From Streptomyces composti (GTDB lineage Bacteria; Actinomycetota; Actinomycetes; Streptomycetales; Streptomycetaceae): a stretch of 64,000 nt of DNA. The DNA is taken from positions 1-64,000 of the forward strand of contig NZ_JAATEM010000024.1 in assembly GCF_012034205.1 (NCBI RefSeq), in the 5' to 3' direction. The position numbers and the translations under genes are program-made. Below are positions 40,427 to 49,002 of this stretch, piece by piece. The number at the start of each line of letters is the position of its first letter. Positions within the stretch are counted from its first letter, which is position 1. The notes under the pieces are model-generated. The model ran no database searches. It was given only the letters and a program-made list of their open reading frames with translations, and was not told where the DNA came from.

Positions 40427-43233
40427 CAGCCGGCGGAGCCGGGCGCACCGGGAGACTCCACGGCCGTCACCGGGACGCCTCCCCTCGCCGTGCCGAGCAG
40501 CGTCAGCCGGACCTCGCCCGGGCCCGCCGGTGTGGTCCCGTCCGCCAGGACCGCCAGCGCCAGGGTGTTGGAGCCCCGGGTGCGCAGGATGCCGTTGGGC
40601 AGGACGAAGGTGTGCTGGGGCCCCACGTCGTTGATGTACTGGCCGAGGTTCCAGCCGTTGAGGAAGACCTGCACCCGGTAGGCGCGCTCCGGGTCGTCGT
40701 TCAGAACCAGGCCCACCGAGGTGTCCACATCCTTCGGCACCGACAGCCGGAACCGCGTCCGGTACCAGGTCACCCCCTGCCGCCGCTCCTCCTGCTCCCG
40801 CTCCCGCGGCAGCTTCACCGACTTCCAGTCGCCGTCGCCGTACCCGGGCAGATGCCAGCCCCGGCGCTCCCCGTACAGACCGCCGTTGTTCAGCGGCCCG
40901 CGCACCCGGTCGGGCTTCGCGGCGCCCTGGATGCGCCAGCTCACCGACGGGGCGGCGCCCTTGAACTCGACGGACATCAGCCCGCGGGCCGCCCCCGAGG
41001 CGCCCTCGGCCGCCTCCTCGCCCGCCCGCTGCATCGGGCGGACCAGCACCGACAGCACATGGGTGCCCGGCGTGCGCAGCCGTCCCGGCACCTCGAAGCG
41101 GGCGGTGGCCGTCCGGTGGCCGCGGCCGTCCGGCCCGGCGTCCGGCCCGGCGTCCGGCCCGGGCATGCGGTGGGTGCCCAGCGGCTCCCCGTCCAGCCAG
41201 GCCATCAGCAGCCCCTGCGCCCCGCCGGCGTAGGACAGGGCCACCGACTCCACCGTGCCCGCGTCCTCGAAGCGGCCCCGGTACCAGACGTCCCCGTAGT
41301 GGAAGCCGTAGTCGTCGGCGAAGAGCACCGGGCCGCCCTCGGGCACAGGCGTACCGGTCCGGCTGGAGGTGCGGTCGGCGGCGGGCCAGTCGGAGTCGTC
41401 GAAGTCCGGCCGGGCCTCCGGGTTCTCGGTGCGCCGCCGCCAGCGGTCCAGCACGGGCAGGGCGACCTCGGGCGCGGCCGGCATCAGCCCCTCCAGGACC
41501 AGGCTGCCGGTGCGGCCGGGCCGGGTGCGCAGCGGCTGCCCGTTCCAGGTGACGGCGCTGACCCCGCGCGGCGCCCACACCTCCAGACCCGTCTCGCCCA
41601 CCACGTCACCGGTCAGGTGCAGGGTCGAGCCGCGCACGGTGGCCTCGCGCAGCAGGGCGGGGCCGTAGACCAGCAGGGAGCCGGACGGGGTCTCGCGGGG
41701 CCACAGCCGCAGGGCGGTCGCGTCGTCGGCGAACACCAGCAGCATGGGCGTGTCGGAGTCGCCGCCCTCCACCAGGACCCGGGACGGTCCGCCCACGCCC
41801 AGCGGCACCACCACGGTGAGCCGGCCCCGGTGGAAGGACCAGGCGGGCTCCGGGTCCATGCGGGTGGTGGTCGGCATGGTCTCGCAGTCCAGGGCGAGCT
41901 GGGCCGTCTCGCCCTTGCGGCCGGCGAACACCGCGATGTCCTGACGGCCGACGGACAGGCTCATCATGGGCTGCGCGGTGGTGTAGGCGACCTTGCGGTG
42001 CCCCATCCTCACACCGGAGGCGAGCAGCTTGGTGTCGCCGGCCGCCACGGTGACCGGCACCTCGATGCCGGTGTCCGGCAGCTCCGCGGTGACCTGCTCG
42101 GCGGAGTCGTTGCGCACCACGTAGAACCGGGCGCCGGTGTCGGGGTTGCTCAGCCGGCGCACCGTCAGCCGCTCGTCCGTCGCCGTCACTCGCCGCGCCG
42201 GTCCCAGCCGGGCCAGGTCGGGGACGGTGCGCAGCAGATGCCCGAGCTGGTGCCCGGCGGCGGCCCCGGGCGTGAGGCGGCGGGCCTCGTCGAGCGGGGC
42301 GCCGTAGTCGTAGGAGGTGCAGACGCCGGGTCCGGGCAGCCAGCCCCAGGAGGTGCCTCCGAAGCCCATCCGGAGGGTGTGCACGCCGACCCCGTCGGCG
42401 AGCTGGTCGAGCGCGGTGCGGCGCACGTCCCGCGCGTCCCGCTTCGCGGACACCTGGCCGCCCCAGGCGTCCGGCCGCCCGGTCCGGACCGCCTCCGGCA
42501 CCCACAGCCGCTCCAGCCCGCCGCCCCGCCGGAGCAGCGGCACATCGATCCGGTCACCGAGCACCTTGCGCGCCAGATGCTCGCGGACCGCCTCGTCGGC
42601 GGCGTCCTCCACCTCGTACAGCAGCACCGTGCCGCCGCCCGCGGTGTACAGATGGCGTACGGCGATGGCGTCCACGGCGCTCAGCCACGCGTCGGCGTGC
42701 CGCAGATACGCCGGGTCGGCGGCCCGCGCCCGGCCCGCCTCCACCGAGAGCCAGCCCGGAAGGCCGCCCCCGTCCAGGTCGGCGGTCTCCAGGCGGGGGC
42801 CGGGGCGCAGCACCACGTAGAGACGTTCCTCGGCCGCCGTGCGCAGGAACAGGTCCAGATCGCGCACACCGGTGAAGTCGTGGACGCCGGGCGCGGGGGA
42901 GTGGTGGTTCCAGGCGACCGGCACGGTGATCGCGTTGTGCCCCAGCGCGCGCAGCTTCTGCAGCACGTCCCGCCACAACGACGGGCTGGGCAGGCGGAAG
43001 TAGTGCACCTCGGCCGACCACAGCACCAGGCGGCGTCCGTCGACCAGCAGCGAGTACCGGTCGTGCCCGACCCGGTGCCGCCTGCCGTCCGCGCCCGGCG
43101 CGGCGGGCGGCGGGCCCGTGGGCACGACACGCGCCGTGCGGGGGCCGGTCGCCGCCCCGCCGCTGCCGGCCAGCGCGAGACCGAGCGCCGCCGTCCCGGC
43201 CAGAGCGGTGAAAGTTCGCCTGCTGAGCTCCAA
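40426..43233 (-). CDS. GH35 beta-galactosidase-like secreted protein, acid/base residue apparently missing
   Basis: A 935-residue protein starting at TTG 43233 (AGGAGG 7 nt upstream). A Tat-type signal (LSRRTFTALAGTAALGLALAG) exports it. The GH35 barrel is recognisable: VLWSAEVHYFRLP, WRDVLQKLRALGHNAI, VVLRPGPRLE, GGTSWGW and TSYDYGAPLDEARRLT. The usual acid/base motif ENEYG aligns with Glu209-Asp-Ala211 (YEVEDAADE), losing the catalytic second Glu, while Glu247 (VPEAVRTG) matches the nucleophile. The usual CAEW segment is also changed. Jelly-roll galactose-binding domains follow (DVWYRGRFED, TWYRTRFRLSVP). It may have altered activity or be a binding protein. Confidence 0.8.
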   Translation of the reverse strand: MELSRRTFTALAGTAALGLALAGSGGAATGPRTARVVPTGPPPAAPGADGRRHRVGHDRYSLLVDGRRLVLWSAEVHYFRLPSPSLWRDVLQKLRALGHNAITVPVAWNHHSPAPGVHDFTGVRDLDLFLRTAAEERLYVVLRPGPRLETADLDGGGLPGWLSVEAGRARAADPAYLRHADAWLSAVDAIAVRHLYTAGGGTVLLYEVEDAADEAVREHLARKVLGDRIDVPLLRRGGGLERLWVPEAVRTGRPDAWGGQVSAKRDARDVRRTALDQLADGVGVHTLRMGFGGTSWGWLPGPGVCTSYDYGAPLDEARRLTPGAAAGHQLGHLLRTVPDLARLGPARRVTATDERLTVRRLSNPDTGARFYVVRNDSAEQVTAELPDTGIEVPVTVAAGDTKLLASGVRMGHRKVAYTTAQPMMSLSVGRQDIAVFAGRKGETAQLALDCETMPTTTRMDPEPAWSFHRGRLTVVVPLGVGGPSRVLVEGGDSDTPMLLVFADDATALRLWPRETPSGSLLVYGPALLREATVRGSTLHLTGDVVGETGLEVWAPRGVSAVTWNGQPLRTRPGRTGSLVLEGLMPAAPEVALPVLDRWRRRTENPEARPDFDDSDWPAADRTSSRTGTPVPEGGPVLFADDYGFHYGDVWYRGRFEDAGTVESVALSYAGGAQGLLMAWLDGEPLGTHRMPGPDAGPDAGPDGRGHRTATARFEVPGRLRTPGTHVLSVLVRPMQRAGEEAAEGASGAARGLMSVEFKGAAPSVSWRIQGAAKPDRVRGPLNNGGLYGERRGWHLPGYGDGDWKSVKLPREREQEERRQGVTWYRTRFRLSVPKDVDTSVGLVLNDDPERAYRVQVFLNGWNLGQYINDVGPQHTFVLPNGILRTRGSNTLALAVLADGTTPAGPGEVRLTLLGTARGGVPVTAVESPGAPGSAG

Positions 43234-43503
43234 GGGAGCGCCTCCTGCTGCGGTGCCACACGGGGTGCTGGTGGGTCATTGTCCCCGAACGGGCCGGCCG
43301 CCGTTCACAACGGGGCAACCGAAACGCCCGTTTCACCCTGGGATGCCGAGTGCGAAGTGAATGGCCGGAGTTGGCTCTGTCCGCCCCTCCCGGCCCTTCA
43401 TACGATGCCACCGCTCCCGGCCTTCACAGTGTCTTCATGCCTCCTTCACGAAGTCCGGGAGCGTCTGCGTGACTTCACCCCCCACCTACTGGATGGAGAC
43501 CCC

Positions 43504-44160
43504 ATGGCAACCGGCCTGCTCCTGACGGCTGCGGCGGCGTCCGCGCTGCTCACCGCCGCGCTGCCCGCGCACAACCCGTCCTCCGGCTTCGTCGACCCGC
43601 CGCCGGACAAGATCGTCATCAAGGTCGCCACGGTGAACGGCTCCGGCTGCCCCCAGGGCACCACCGCGGTCGCCGTCTCCGAGGACAACACGGCGTTCAC
43701 GGTCACCTACAGCGACTACCTCGCCCAGGCCGGCGGGGACTCGCCGCCGACCGCCTTCCGCAAGAACTGCCAGCTCAGCCTGATCGTCCACGTCCCGCAG
43801 GGGTTCACCTACGCCGTCGCCAGCGCCGACTACCGAGGCTTCGCCTCCCTCCAGAAGGGAGCGACCGGCACCCAGAGAGCCTCGTACTACTTCCAGGGCT
43901 CACCGAACACCGAGTACCGCAGCCACCCCTTCTCCGGCCCTCTCGAGAACAACTGGCAGGCCACCGACGAGACCGACTGGGCCCAGCTGGTGTGGGCCCC
44001 CTGCGGCGTCCAGCGCAACTTCAACATCAACACGGAGCTGAGAGTCAACGCGGGCACGGCCCGCGACAAGGTCAGCTTCATGACGATGGACTCCACCGAC
44101 GGAGACATCAGCACCATCTACCACCTCGCCTGGAAGGAGTGCCCCGGCAAGAAGAAGTGA
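43504..44160 (+). CDS. DUF4360 secreted protein
   Basis: A 218-residue protein with a short signal peptide (hydrophobic residues about 4-19, cleavage after ALPAH region) and no retention signal, so secreted. Motifs DKIVIKVATVNGSGCPQGTT, VAVSEDNTAFTVTYSDYLAQ and four cysteines (probably two disulphides) match DUF4360, small beta-sandwich proteins found in actinobacteria and fungi with no known function. ATG 43504 follows GGATGGAG. A strong terminator follows at 44182-44215, so it is a single-gene unit. Confidence 0.85.
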   Translation: MATGLLLTAAAASALLTAALPAHNPSSGFVDPPPDKIVIKVATVNGSGCPQGTTAVAVSEDNTAFTVTYSDYLAQAGGDSPPTAFRKNCQLSLIVHVPQGFTYAVASADYRGFASLQKGATGTQRASYYFQGSPNTEYRSHPFSGPLENNWQATDETDWAQLVWAPCGVQRNFNINTELRVNAGTARDKVSFMTMDSTDGDISTIYHLAWKECPGKKK

Positions 44161-44181
44161 CCCGGCCCCCCGCCCCCTGAC

Positions 44182-44215
44182 GGGCGGCCCGCCGCCGGCA
44201 CCCGGCGGGCCGCCC
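44182..44215 (+). terminator. Strong hairpin terminator after DUF4360 gene
   Basis: Perfect 13-bp arms (GGGCGGCCCGCCG at 44182-44194 and its complement at 44203-44215) with an 8-nt loop lie 22 nt past the stop. No U-tract, typical of Streptomyces. Confidence 0.8.
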
Positions 44216-44361
44216 CCGCCCCTCCCTCTCCTGTGCCTCTCCTTGCCGGAACCCGGCAACCGCAGGAGCCCGGTGCTGCCGTGCGCCGGGCTGACGCGAG
44301 GGGCTGCCGTTCCCGTAGCGTCTCTCTCGCCGAACGGCAGTGCGACGGTGGGAGGTACGGC

Positions 44362-45414
44362 GTGCAAAGAACGGTCCGGGCGTGGGCCGCGGCGATACCC
44401 GTCGGCCTCGGCGTCGGCCTGCTGCTGTTCTGCGCCTGGCTGTTCGGCACCGTGCCGGACCATCAGGCCGAGGAGCGCGCGTACCGGGCCGCGCGGCCGG
44501 TCTCCGTGCCGGCCAGGGTGGAGGCGAAGGTCGACGAGACCCGGGGCAAGAGCACCCGGCACTGGCTGCACGTCACCGAGCGCGGCGACGAGCGGCGGCT
44601 GCGGATGAGTGACGTCGGCGACGACATCTACGGGCGGGTGCGGCCCGGCGACCGGGTGACCGTCGAGTACTGGCGCGGCGAGATCCGCGCGGTGACCTTC
44701 GAGGGCGTCACCCAGCAGACGCACGAATCCCCCATCGGCGACTGGCGGATGCCCCTCGGCATCGGGCTGGGCCTGGTGCCCGTGGGCGTGCTGCTGCTGT
44801 GGTCCGGCTGGTACTACCGCTACCGCTACCCGACCGCCCCCAGGGGACGGCACACGCTGATGCCCGGCGCGGTGTGGACGGCGGGCTTCGTGGAGGGCAC
44901 CGTCGCCTTCTTCTCGAGCGCGGCCGGTGACGGGGTCCGCGACGTGCTGCTGGTCGCCGCCTGCGGCATACCGCTCTCCGCCGGGATCGGTGCGCTGACC
45001 TACTGGCGGGTGTGGCGGCGGGTCCGCGGGGCCGACGACACGAAGGACATCGTCCCTGTCGTCCCGGCCTCCCGCGTCATGGTGAGCGCGTCGGTCCACG
45101 GCGACGTGCCCTACCGCCGCTACGGCTGCGACCTGCTGGTCCTGGGCGACGGCCCGCCCGCCACCACCCCGGACCCGACCGGCCGGGTCGCCCGCGCCGA
45201 ACTGCCGGCCACCCTCAGGGTGGAGCGGGTACGAGGCTGGCGCCTCGGCGAGGACCCCGATGCCTGGCCCGGCACCTACAAGTTGAACGGCGTGGTCATC
45301 GAGTGCCGCGACGGTGAGCAGCAGGTCCTCATCGCCTGCCGGAGGCGCGACGCGCCCGTGATCCTCGGCGCGCTGCTCGACCGGGCAGCCGACGGTGAAG
45401 CGGCGCACACGTGA
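44362..45414 (+). CDS. DUF3592-type membrane protein
   Basis: A 350-residue membrane protein; GTG 44362 follows GGAGG by 6 nt. Helix 1 (about 8-28), then an extracytoplasmic beta domain (VPARVEAKVDETRGKS, VRPGDRVTVEYWRGEIRAVTFEG) of DUF3592 type, a second helix at about 130-148 and two more at about 175-220, followed by a cytoplasmic C-terminal domain. These proteins are widespread in Streptomyces and have no known function. No operon partner: an SGNH-like fragment follows it. Confidence 0.75.
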   Translation: MQRTVRAWAAAIPVGLGVGLLLFCAWLFGTVPDHQAEERAYRAARPVSVPARVEAKVDETRGKSTRHWLHVTERGDERRLRMSDVGDDIYGRVRPGDRVTVEYWRGEIRAVTFEGVTQQTHESPIGDWRMPLGIGLGLVPVGVLLLWSGWYYRYRYPTAPRGRHTLMPGAVWTAGFVEGTVAFFSSAAGDGVRDVLLVAACGIPLSAGIGALTYWRVWRRVRGADDTKDIVPVVPASRVMVSASVHGDVPYRRYGCDLLVLGDGPPATTPDPTGRVARAELPATLRVERVRGWRLGEDPDAWPGTYKLNGVVIECRDGEQQVLIACRRRDAPVILGALLDRAADGEAAHT

Positions 45415-45425
45415 TCCCCGTGCGC

Positions 45426-45644
45426 TCACGCGACGCACCGATCAGGGACCAGATCAAGGCCCGTGCGCCGCAGGCCAGGATCTGCCTCGTGGGCTGCCCG
45501 CCGCTGCTGTCCGGGAACGGCCAGTGCATTCCCGGCGGCATCGGAACCGAGGAGGCACCGTGGCTGAACGACGAGCTCGCTCCGAAGCTCAGCCAGGAGA
45601 TGCGGGCCGCCGCAACGTCGGCCGGCGCCACCTCACATACCCGT
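45426..45644 (+). pseudogene. SGNH/GDSL-hydrolase internal fragment
   Basis: About 70 codons after the DUF3592 stop read IKARAPQARICLVGCPPLL, a Cys-containing loop, WLNDELAPKLSQEMRAAATSAGA. This order matches the mid-section of secreted Streptomyces SGNH hydrolases (the strand before the Asn block, and the helix before the last block). The N-terminal GDS block and the C-terminal DxxH block are absent and no start with a ribosome binding site is present. I read it as a deleted gene remnant. Confidence 0.4.
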
Positions 45645-45801
45645 CCTGGCCCTCGCCGCCCACGTCCTTCTCGGGACGGCGCTGGCCGGGGTCGAGGCGG
45701 GACGTCGCAGCTGAGGCCGGGGCGTTGTCCCCCCTGGGGGGATGTCAGCCGGACCGGCGGGCCGCGGCCGGGCCACCTGGGCTGCCGAGCGGGATGCGTC
45801 C

Positions 45802-47565
45802 TCAGCCCGCCTGCTGGCCCATGCCCGCGTCGGGCCGCTGCTGGGCGCCCGGCCAGCCGCCGGCCGGGGCCGGGGTGAGACCGTTGGTGCCGCGGACCTG
45901 GGCGGCGGTCAGGCCGCCGCGGGCCGGGACGCCGGGCGGGGTGAGGCCCGTCGGGGGCGCGGTCTGGGCAGGGGTGGGCAGCGGGGCCGGAGCGGGGAAC
46001 TGGGCCGCGGCGGGGACGGGTTCCGGGACCGGCTGGGGTGCCGGTTGCGGCGCGGGCTGGGGCACCGGCTGCGGGACGGCCGGCTGGGGGGTGCCTTGCT
46101 GGGGGTACGGCTGGGGCGTGCCCTGAGAACCCTGCATGCCCTGTGCGCCCTGAGAGCTCTGCGGGCCCTGGGCGGCGGAGGAGGCCGCGCGGCCGGAGCC
46201 CATGGAGGCTGCCGCCGGCATCGGCATCCCGTCGCTCGCGCCCGCGGGGGCGGCGGACGCGGCGGCGGGGAGCGGCATGCCGGTGCCGGCGGCCGGGGCG
46301 GCGGCGAGTCCCTGGGCGCCGGCACCGGCGGTCTGGGAGGTGAGCGCCCGCATGCCTCCCCCGTTGGTCTCGCTCACCAGGCGGTCCACCGCCGCCGTGC
46401 CCGAGCTGTAGCCGGTCCCCGTGGACGGCTCGGGCACGGCGGCTCCCCTCCTGGACGTCCCGTAGAGCACCTGCTCCAGGCCGGACACCAGGCGACGCAC
46501 GTCCACCTGGGGGCGCACCACGAGCCGCAGGAAGCGGCTGGAGGAACCGATCTTGTTGCCGCACTCGCGGACCAGGATGCGGTGCTCGGTGAGCAGCCGG
46601 TCCCGGACCACGGTGCCCTCGGCGCCGACCGGGAGGCGCACGAAGAGGAAGTTGCCCTGCGAGGGGTAGACCGTGAGGCCCGGCAGGGCGGAGAGCTGGC
46701 CGGACATGTCCATCCGGTCCCGGCGCACCTGGTGGAGGCTCTGCTGGTACTCCGCCTGGTGCTCCTTCAGCATGAACACCACGTGCTCGGCGAAGGAGTT
46801 GAGGTTCCACTTGGGCAGCATGGAGCGCACCCGGCCGGCCAGCGCGGGGTTGGCGACCAGGTAGCCGAAGCGGATGCCGTGCAGGCCGAAGTTCTTGCCG
46901 AGGCTGCGCAGCACGATGACGTTGGGCCGCAGCATCGCCTCCTGGACCACGCTGGGTTCCGCCTCCGCGTCGGCGAACTCCAGGAAGCTCTCGTCGATCA
47001 CCACCAGGTCCAGGTCGGCCATGGCGTCCATGAACTGCACGATGGCGTGCTTGTGCAGGAAGCCGCCGTCGGGGTTGTTCGGGTTGCAGATGACGGCGAC
47101 CCGGGTGCCGCGCGCCCGGATGAACTCGGCGTACTGGGCGAGGTCCAGGGCGAAGCCGCTGGACTCCTGCAGCGGGAACATGTCGACCCGCTTGCCGGTC
47201 TCCATCGGCTGGTCGGTCCAGCGGCCGAAGGTGGGCACCGGCACGGCGAGCGACTCGCGGACCAGCAGATGGTCGATCCAGGTGATCAGCTCCGTGGAGC
47301 CGTTGCCCATGGCCACGCACTGCGGCGGCAGCAGCAGCAGACTGCACAGTTCGGCGGTGATGGTGTCGGCGCTGCTCGGGTAGAAGGTGATGATCTCCCG
47401 CAGCCGGGCCGCCATCTCCTCGAACATGGCCGGGGTGGGGAAGTACGGGTTGCAGGGGATGCAGAAGTCCACCGGGCCGGCCCCGTCGCTCTCCCGTGTC
47501 AGCGCCGCCATCGACGGGCTGTGCGCCGCGGTGGTGCGGAACAGCGAGGTGACGTTGTCGGCCAA
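45802..47565 (-). CDS. PLP-dependent aminotransferase with long Pro/Gln/Ala-rich C-terminal tail
   Basis: A 587-residue protein starting at TTG 47565 (CGGAGG 5 nt upstream). Residues about 1-385 are a class I/II aminotransferase of the histidinol-phosphate/threonine-phosphate-decarboxylase type: MGNGSTELITWIDHLL (PLP phosphate site), VICNPNNPDGG, VVIDESFLEF and the Schiff-base Lys223 in RSLGKNFGLHGIRFGY, then RLVVRP. The last ~200 residues are low complexity with AAPAAGTGMP, PQPYPQQGTPQPAVPQ and PQPAPQPAPQPVPEP runs and no domain. It is a monocistronic unit facing the DUF3592 gene. Substrate unknown. Confidence 0.82.
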   Translation of the reverse strand: MADNVTSLFRTTAAHSPSMAALTRESDGAGPVDFCIPCNPYFPTPAMFEEMAARLREIITFYPSSADTITAELCSLLLLPPQCVAMGNGSTELITWIDHLLVRESLAVPVPTFGRWTDQPMETGKRVDMFPLQESSGFALDLAQYAEFIRARGTRVAVICNPNNPDGGFLHKHAIVQFMDAMADLDLVVIDESFLEFADAEAEPSVVQEAMLRPNVIVLRSLGKNFGLHGIRFGYLVANPALAGRVRSMLPKWNLNSFAEHVVFMLKEHQAEYQQSLHQVRRDRMDMSGQLSALPGLTVYPSQGNFLFVRLPVGAEGTVVRDRLLTEHRILVRECGNKIGSSSRFLRLVVRPQVDVRRLVSGLEQVLYGTSRRGAAVPEPSTGTGYSSGTAAVDRLVSETNGGGMRALTSQTAGAGAQGLAAAPAAGTGMPLPAAASAAPAGASDGMPMPAAASMGSGRAASSAAQGPQSSQGAQGMQGSQGTPQPYPQQGTPQPAVPQPVPQPAPQPAPQPVPEPVPAAAQFPAPAPLPTPAQTAPPTGLTPPGVPARGGLTAAQVRGTNGLTPAPAGGWPGAQQRPDAGMGQQAG

Positions 47566-47745
47566 GGGAACCTCCGTGTGCGGCGGACCCGGCGGGGAGG
47601 AAACGGGCCCGTCATGCCGGGTGGCCCGCGCGGGGGAGCACGGGCCACCCTGGAGTACGGAGCCGGCCGGGGGGCCGTTCAACGCATGTGACGGAAATGT
47701 GACGGCCCGCCGCTCCCGGGGAACCGGCGAGCAGGAGCGCGGGGC

Positions 47746-48894
47746 TCAGGAGCCGAAGGAGTGGACCGTCGTCGTGCGGTAGGTCTCGCCGGGACGCAGC
47801 ACGGTGGACGGGAACGACGGCTGGTTGGGCGAGTCGGGGAAGTGCTGTGTCTCCAGGCACAGCCCGTCGCCCTGCCGGTAGACGGTCCCGCCAGTGCCCA
47901 CCAGGGTGCCGTCGAGGAAGTTGCCGGAGTAGAACTGCAGCCCCGGCTCGTTGGTGCTGATCCGCAGGGTGCGGCCGGAGGACGGGTCGCGCAGGGTGGC
48001 CGCGGGCTCGGGGCGGCGGGTGATGCCCTTGTCCAGCACCCAGTTGTGGTCGAAGCCCTGCCCGTAGAGCACCTGCTGGTGCGCGGTGCGGATGTCCCGG
48101 CCGACCGGCTTGGCCCGGCGGAAGTCGAAGGGGGTGCCCGCGACCCTCGCCAGCTCGCCGGTCGGGATGAGGCCCTTGTCGACGGGCGTGAACCGGGAGG
48201 CCTCGATGGACAGTTCGTGGTCGTAGACGGTGCCGCTGCTCTCGCCGGCCAGGTTCCAGTAGACGTGGCTGGTGAGGTTGACGACGGTGGGCTTGTCGGT
48301 GGTGGCCCGGTAGTCGATGCGCCAGTCGCCGTGGCGGGTGAGGGTGTACGTCACCTTCACCTTCAGCGTGCCCGGGTAGCCCATCTCGCCGTCCGCGCTG
48401 GTGTAGTACAGCCGCAGTCCGACGTCCGGCCCCTCGGTGAACGGCTCGACGTCCCACACCCGCTTGTCGAAGCCCTGGGCACCGCCGTGCAGGCTGTTCT
48501 CCCCGTCGTTGACGGAGAGCTGGTACGCGGTGCCGTCCAGGGTGAAGCGGCCCTTGCCGATGCGGTTGCCGTAGCGGCCGATCAGCGCGCCGAAGTAGGG
48601 GCTGGAGGCGACGTAGTCGTCGAGGTTGTCGAAGCCGAGGGAGACATTGGCGTAGCGGCCGCGCCGGTCGGGCACCTCGAGGGACTGCACGATGCCGCCG
48701 TAGGACAGGACCTTCATCCGGGTCCCGCCGTTCTGCAGCGACCAGCGGTACACCTTCGTACCGTCGGCGAGCTTGCCGAAGAGTTCCTTCACGGGCTTCC
48801 TGCCTCCCGAGGCGTGTGCGGTGCCGCCCGCTGCGGCGGCGGTGAGTCCGGCGGCGGCCGCGCCGGCGATGAGGGTGCGTCTGTTCAGTTCCAT
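47746..48894 (-). CDS. galM: Aldose 1-epimerase, exported
   Basis: A 382-residue galactose-mutarotase-fold enzyme that interconverts alpha and beta anomers. It carries a Tat-type signal (LNRRTLIAGAAAAGLTAAAA, residues 3-22), so works outside the cell. Conserved GalM residues are GRYGNRIGKGRF, NGENSLHGG (His), VNLTSHVYWNLAG (His) and the C-terminal catalytic Glu region EPGLQFYSGN. ATG 48894 follows AGGAG. It lies downstream of the sugar importer but separated from it by the terminator at 48943-48975, so it probably has its own promoter or depends on readthrough. Confidence 0.9.
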   Translation of the reverse strand: MELNRRTLIAGAAAAGLTAAAAGGTAHASGGRKPVKELFGKLADGTKVYRWSLQNGGTRMKVLSYGGIVQSLEVPDRRGRYANVSLGFDNLDDYVASSPYFGALIGRYGNRIGKGRFTLDGTAYQLSVNDGENSLHGGAQGFDKRVWDVEPFTEGPDVGLRLYYTSADGEMGYPGTLKVKVTYTLTRHGDWRIDYRATTDKPTVVNLTSHVYWNLAGESSGTVYDHELSIEASRFTPVDKGLIPTGELARVAGTPFDFRRAKPVGRDIRTAHQQVLYGQGFDHNWVLDKGITRRPEPAATLRDPSSGRTLRISTNEPGLQFYSGNFLDGTLVGTGGTVYRQGDGLCLETQHFPDSPNQPSFPSTVLRPGETYRTTTVHSFGS

Positions 48895-48942
48895 GCAGCA
48901 GCTCCTAACGGGGGGAGCGGGGCGCGGTCCCGGGGGCGGGGA

Positions 48943-48975
48943 GAGCGCGGGGCCGGTCAGGACGGCCCCGCGCTC
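48943..48975 (-). terminator. Hairpin terminator downstream of sugar ABC operon
   Basis: GAGCGCGGGGCCG (48943-48955) pairs perfectly with CGGCCCCGCGCTC (48963-48975) around a 7-nt loop, 28-60 nt past the permease stop on the minus strand. Confidence 0.75.
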
Positions 48976-49002
48976 CCCCCGCGGCCGAGGGGCCCCGACG
49001 CT

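Noticed and set aside
40426..43233. GH35 protein missing both catalytic glutamates
   Set aside because: On closer alignment Glu247 fits the nucleophile position; only the acid/base residue appears lost.
40612..43400. Long plus-strand frame antisense to the GH35 gene
   Set aside because: Only its far 3' part (from 43504) is a real gene (DUF4360); the rest is an in-frame shadow joined by chance.
45742..47691. Plus-strand frame opposite the aminotransferase
   Set aside because: Composition of an antisense shadow and no start signal; the minus-strand enzyme is clear.
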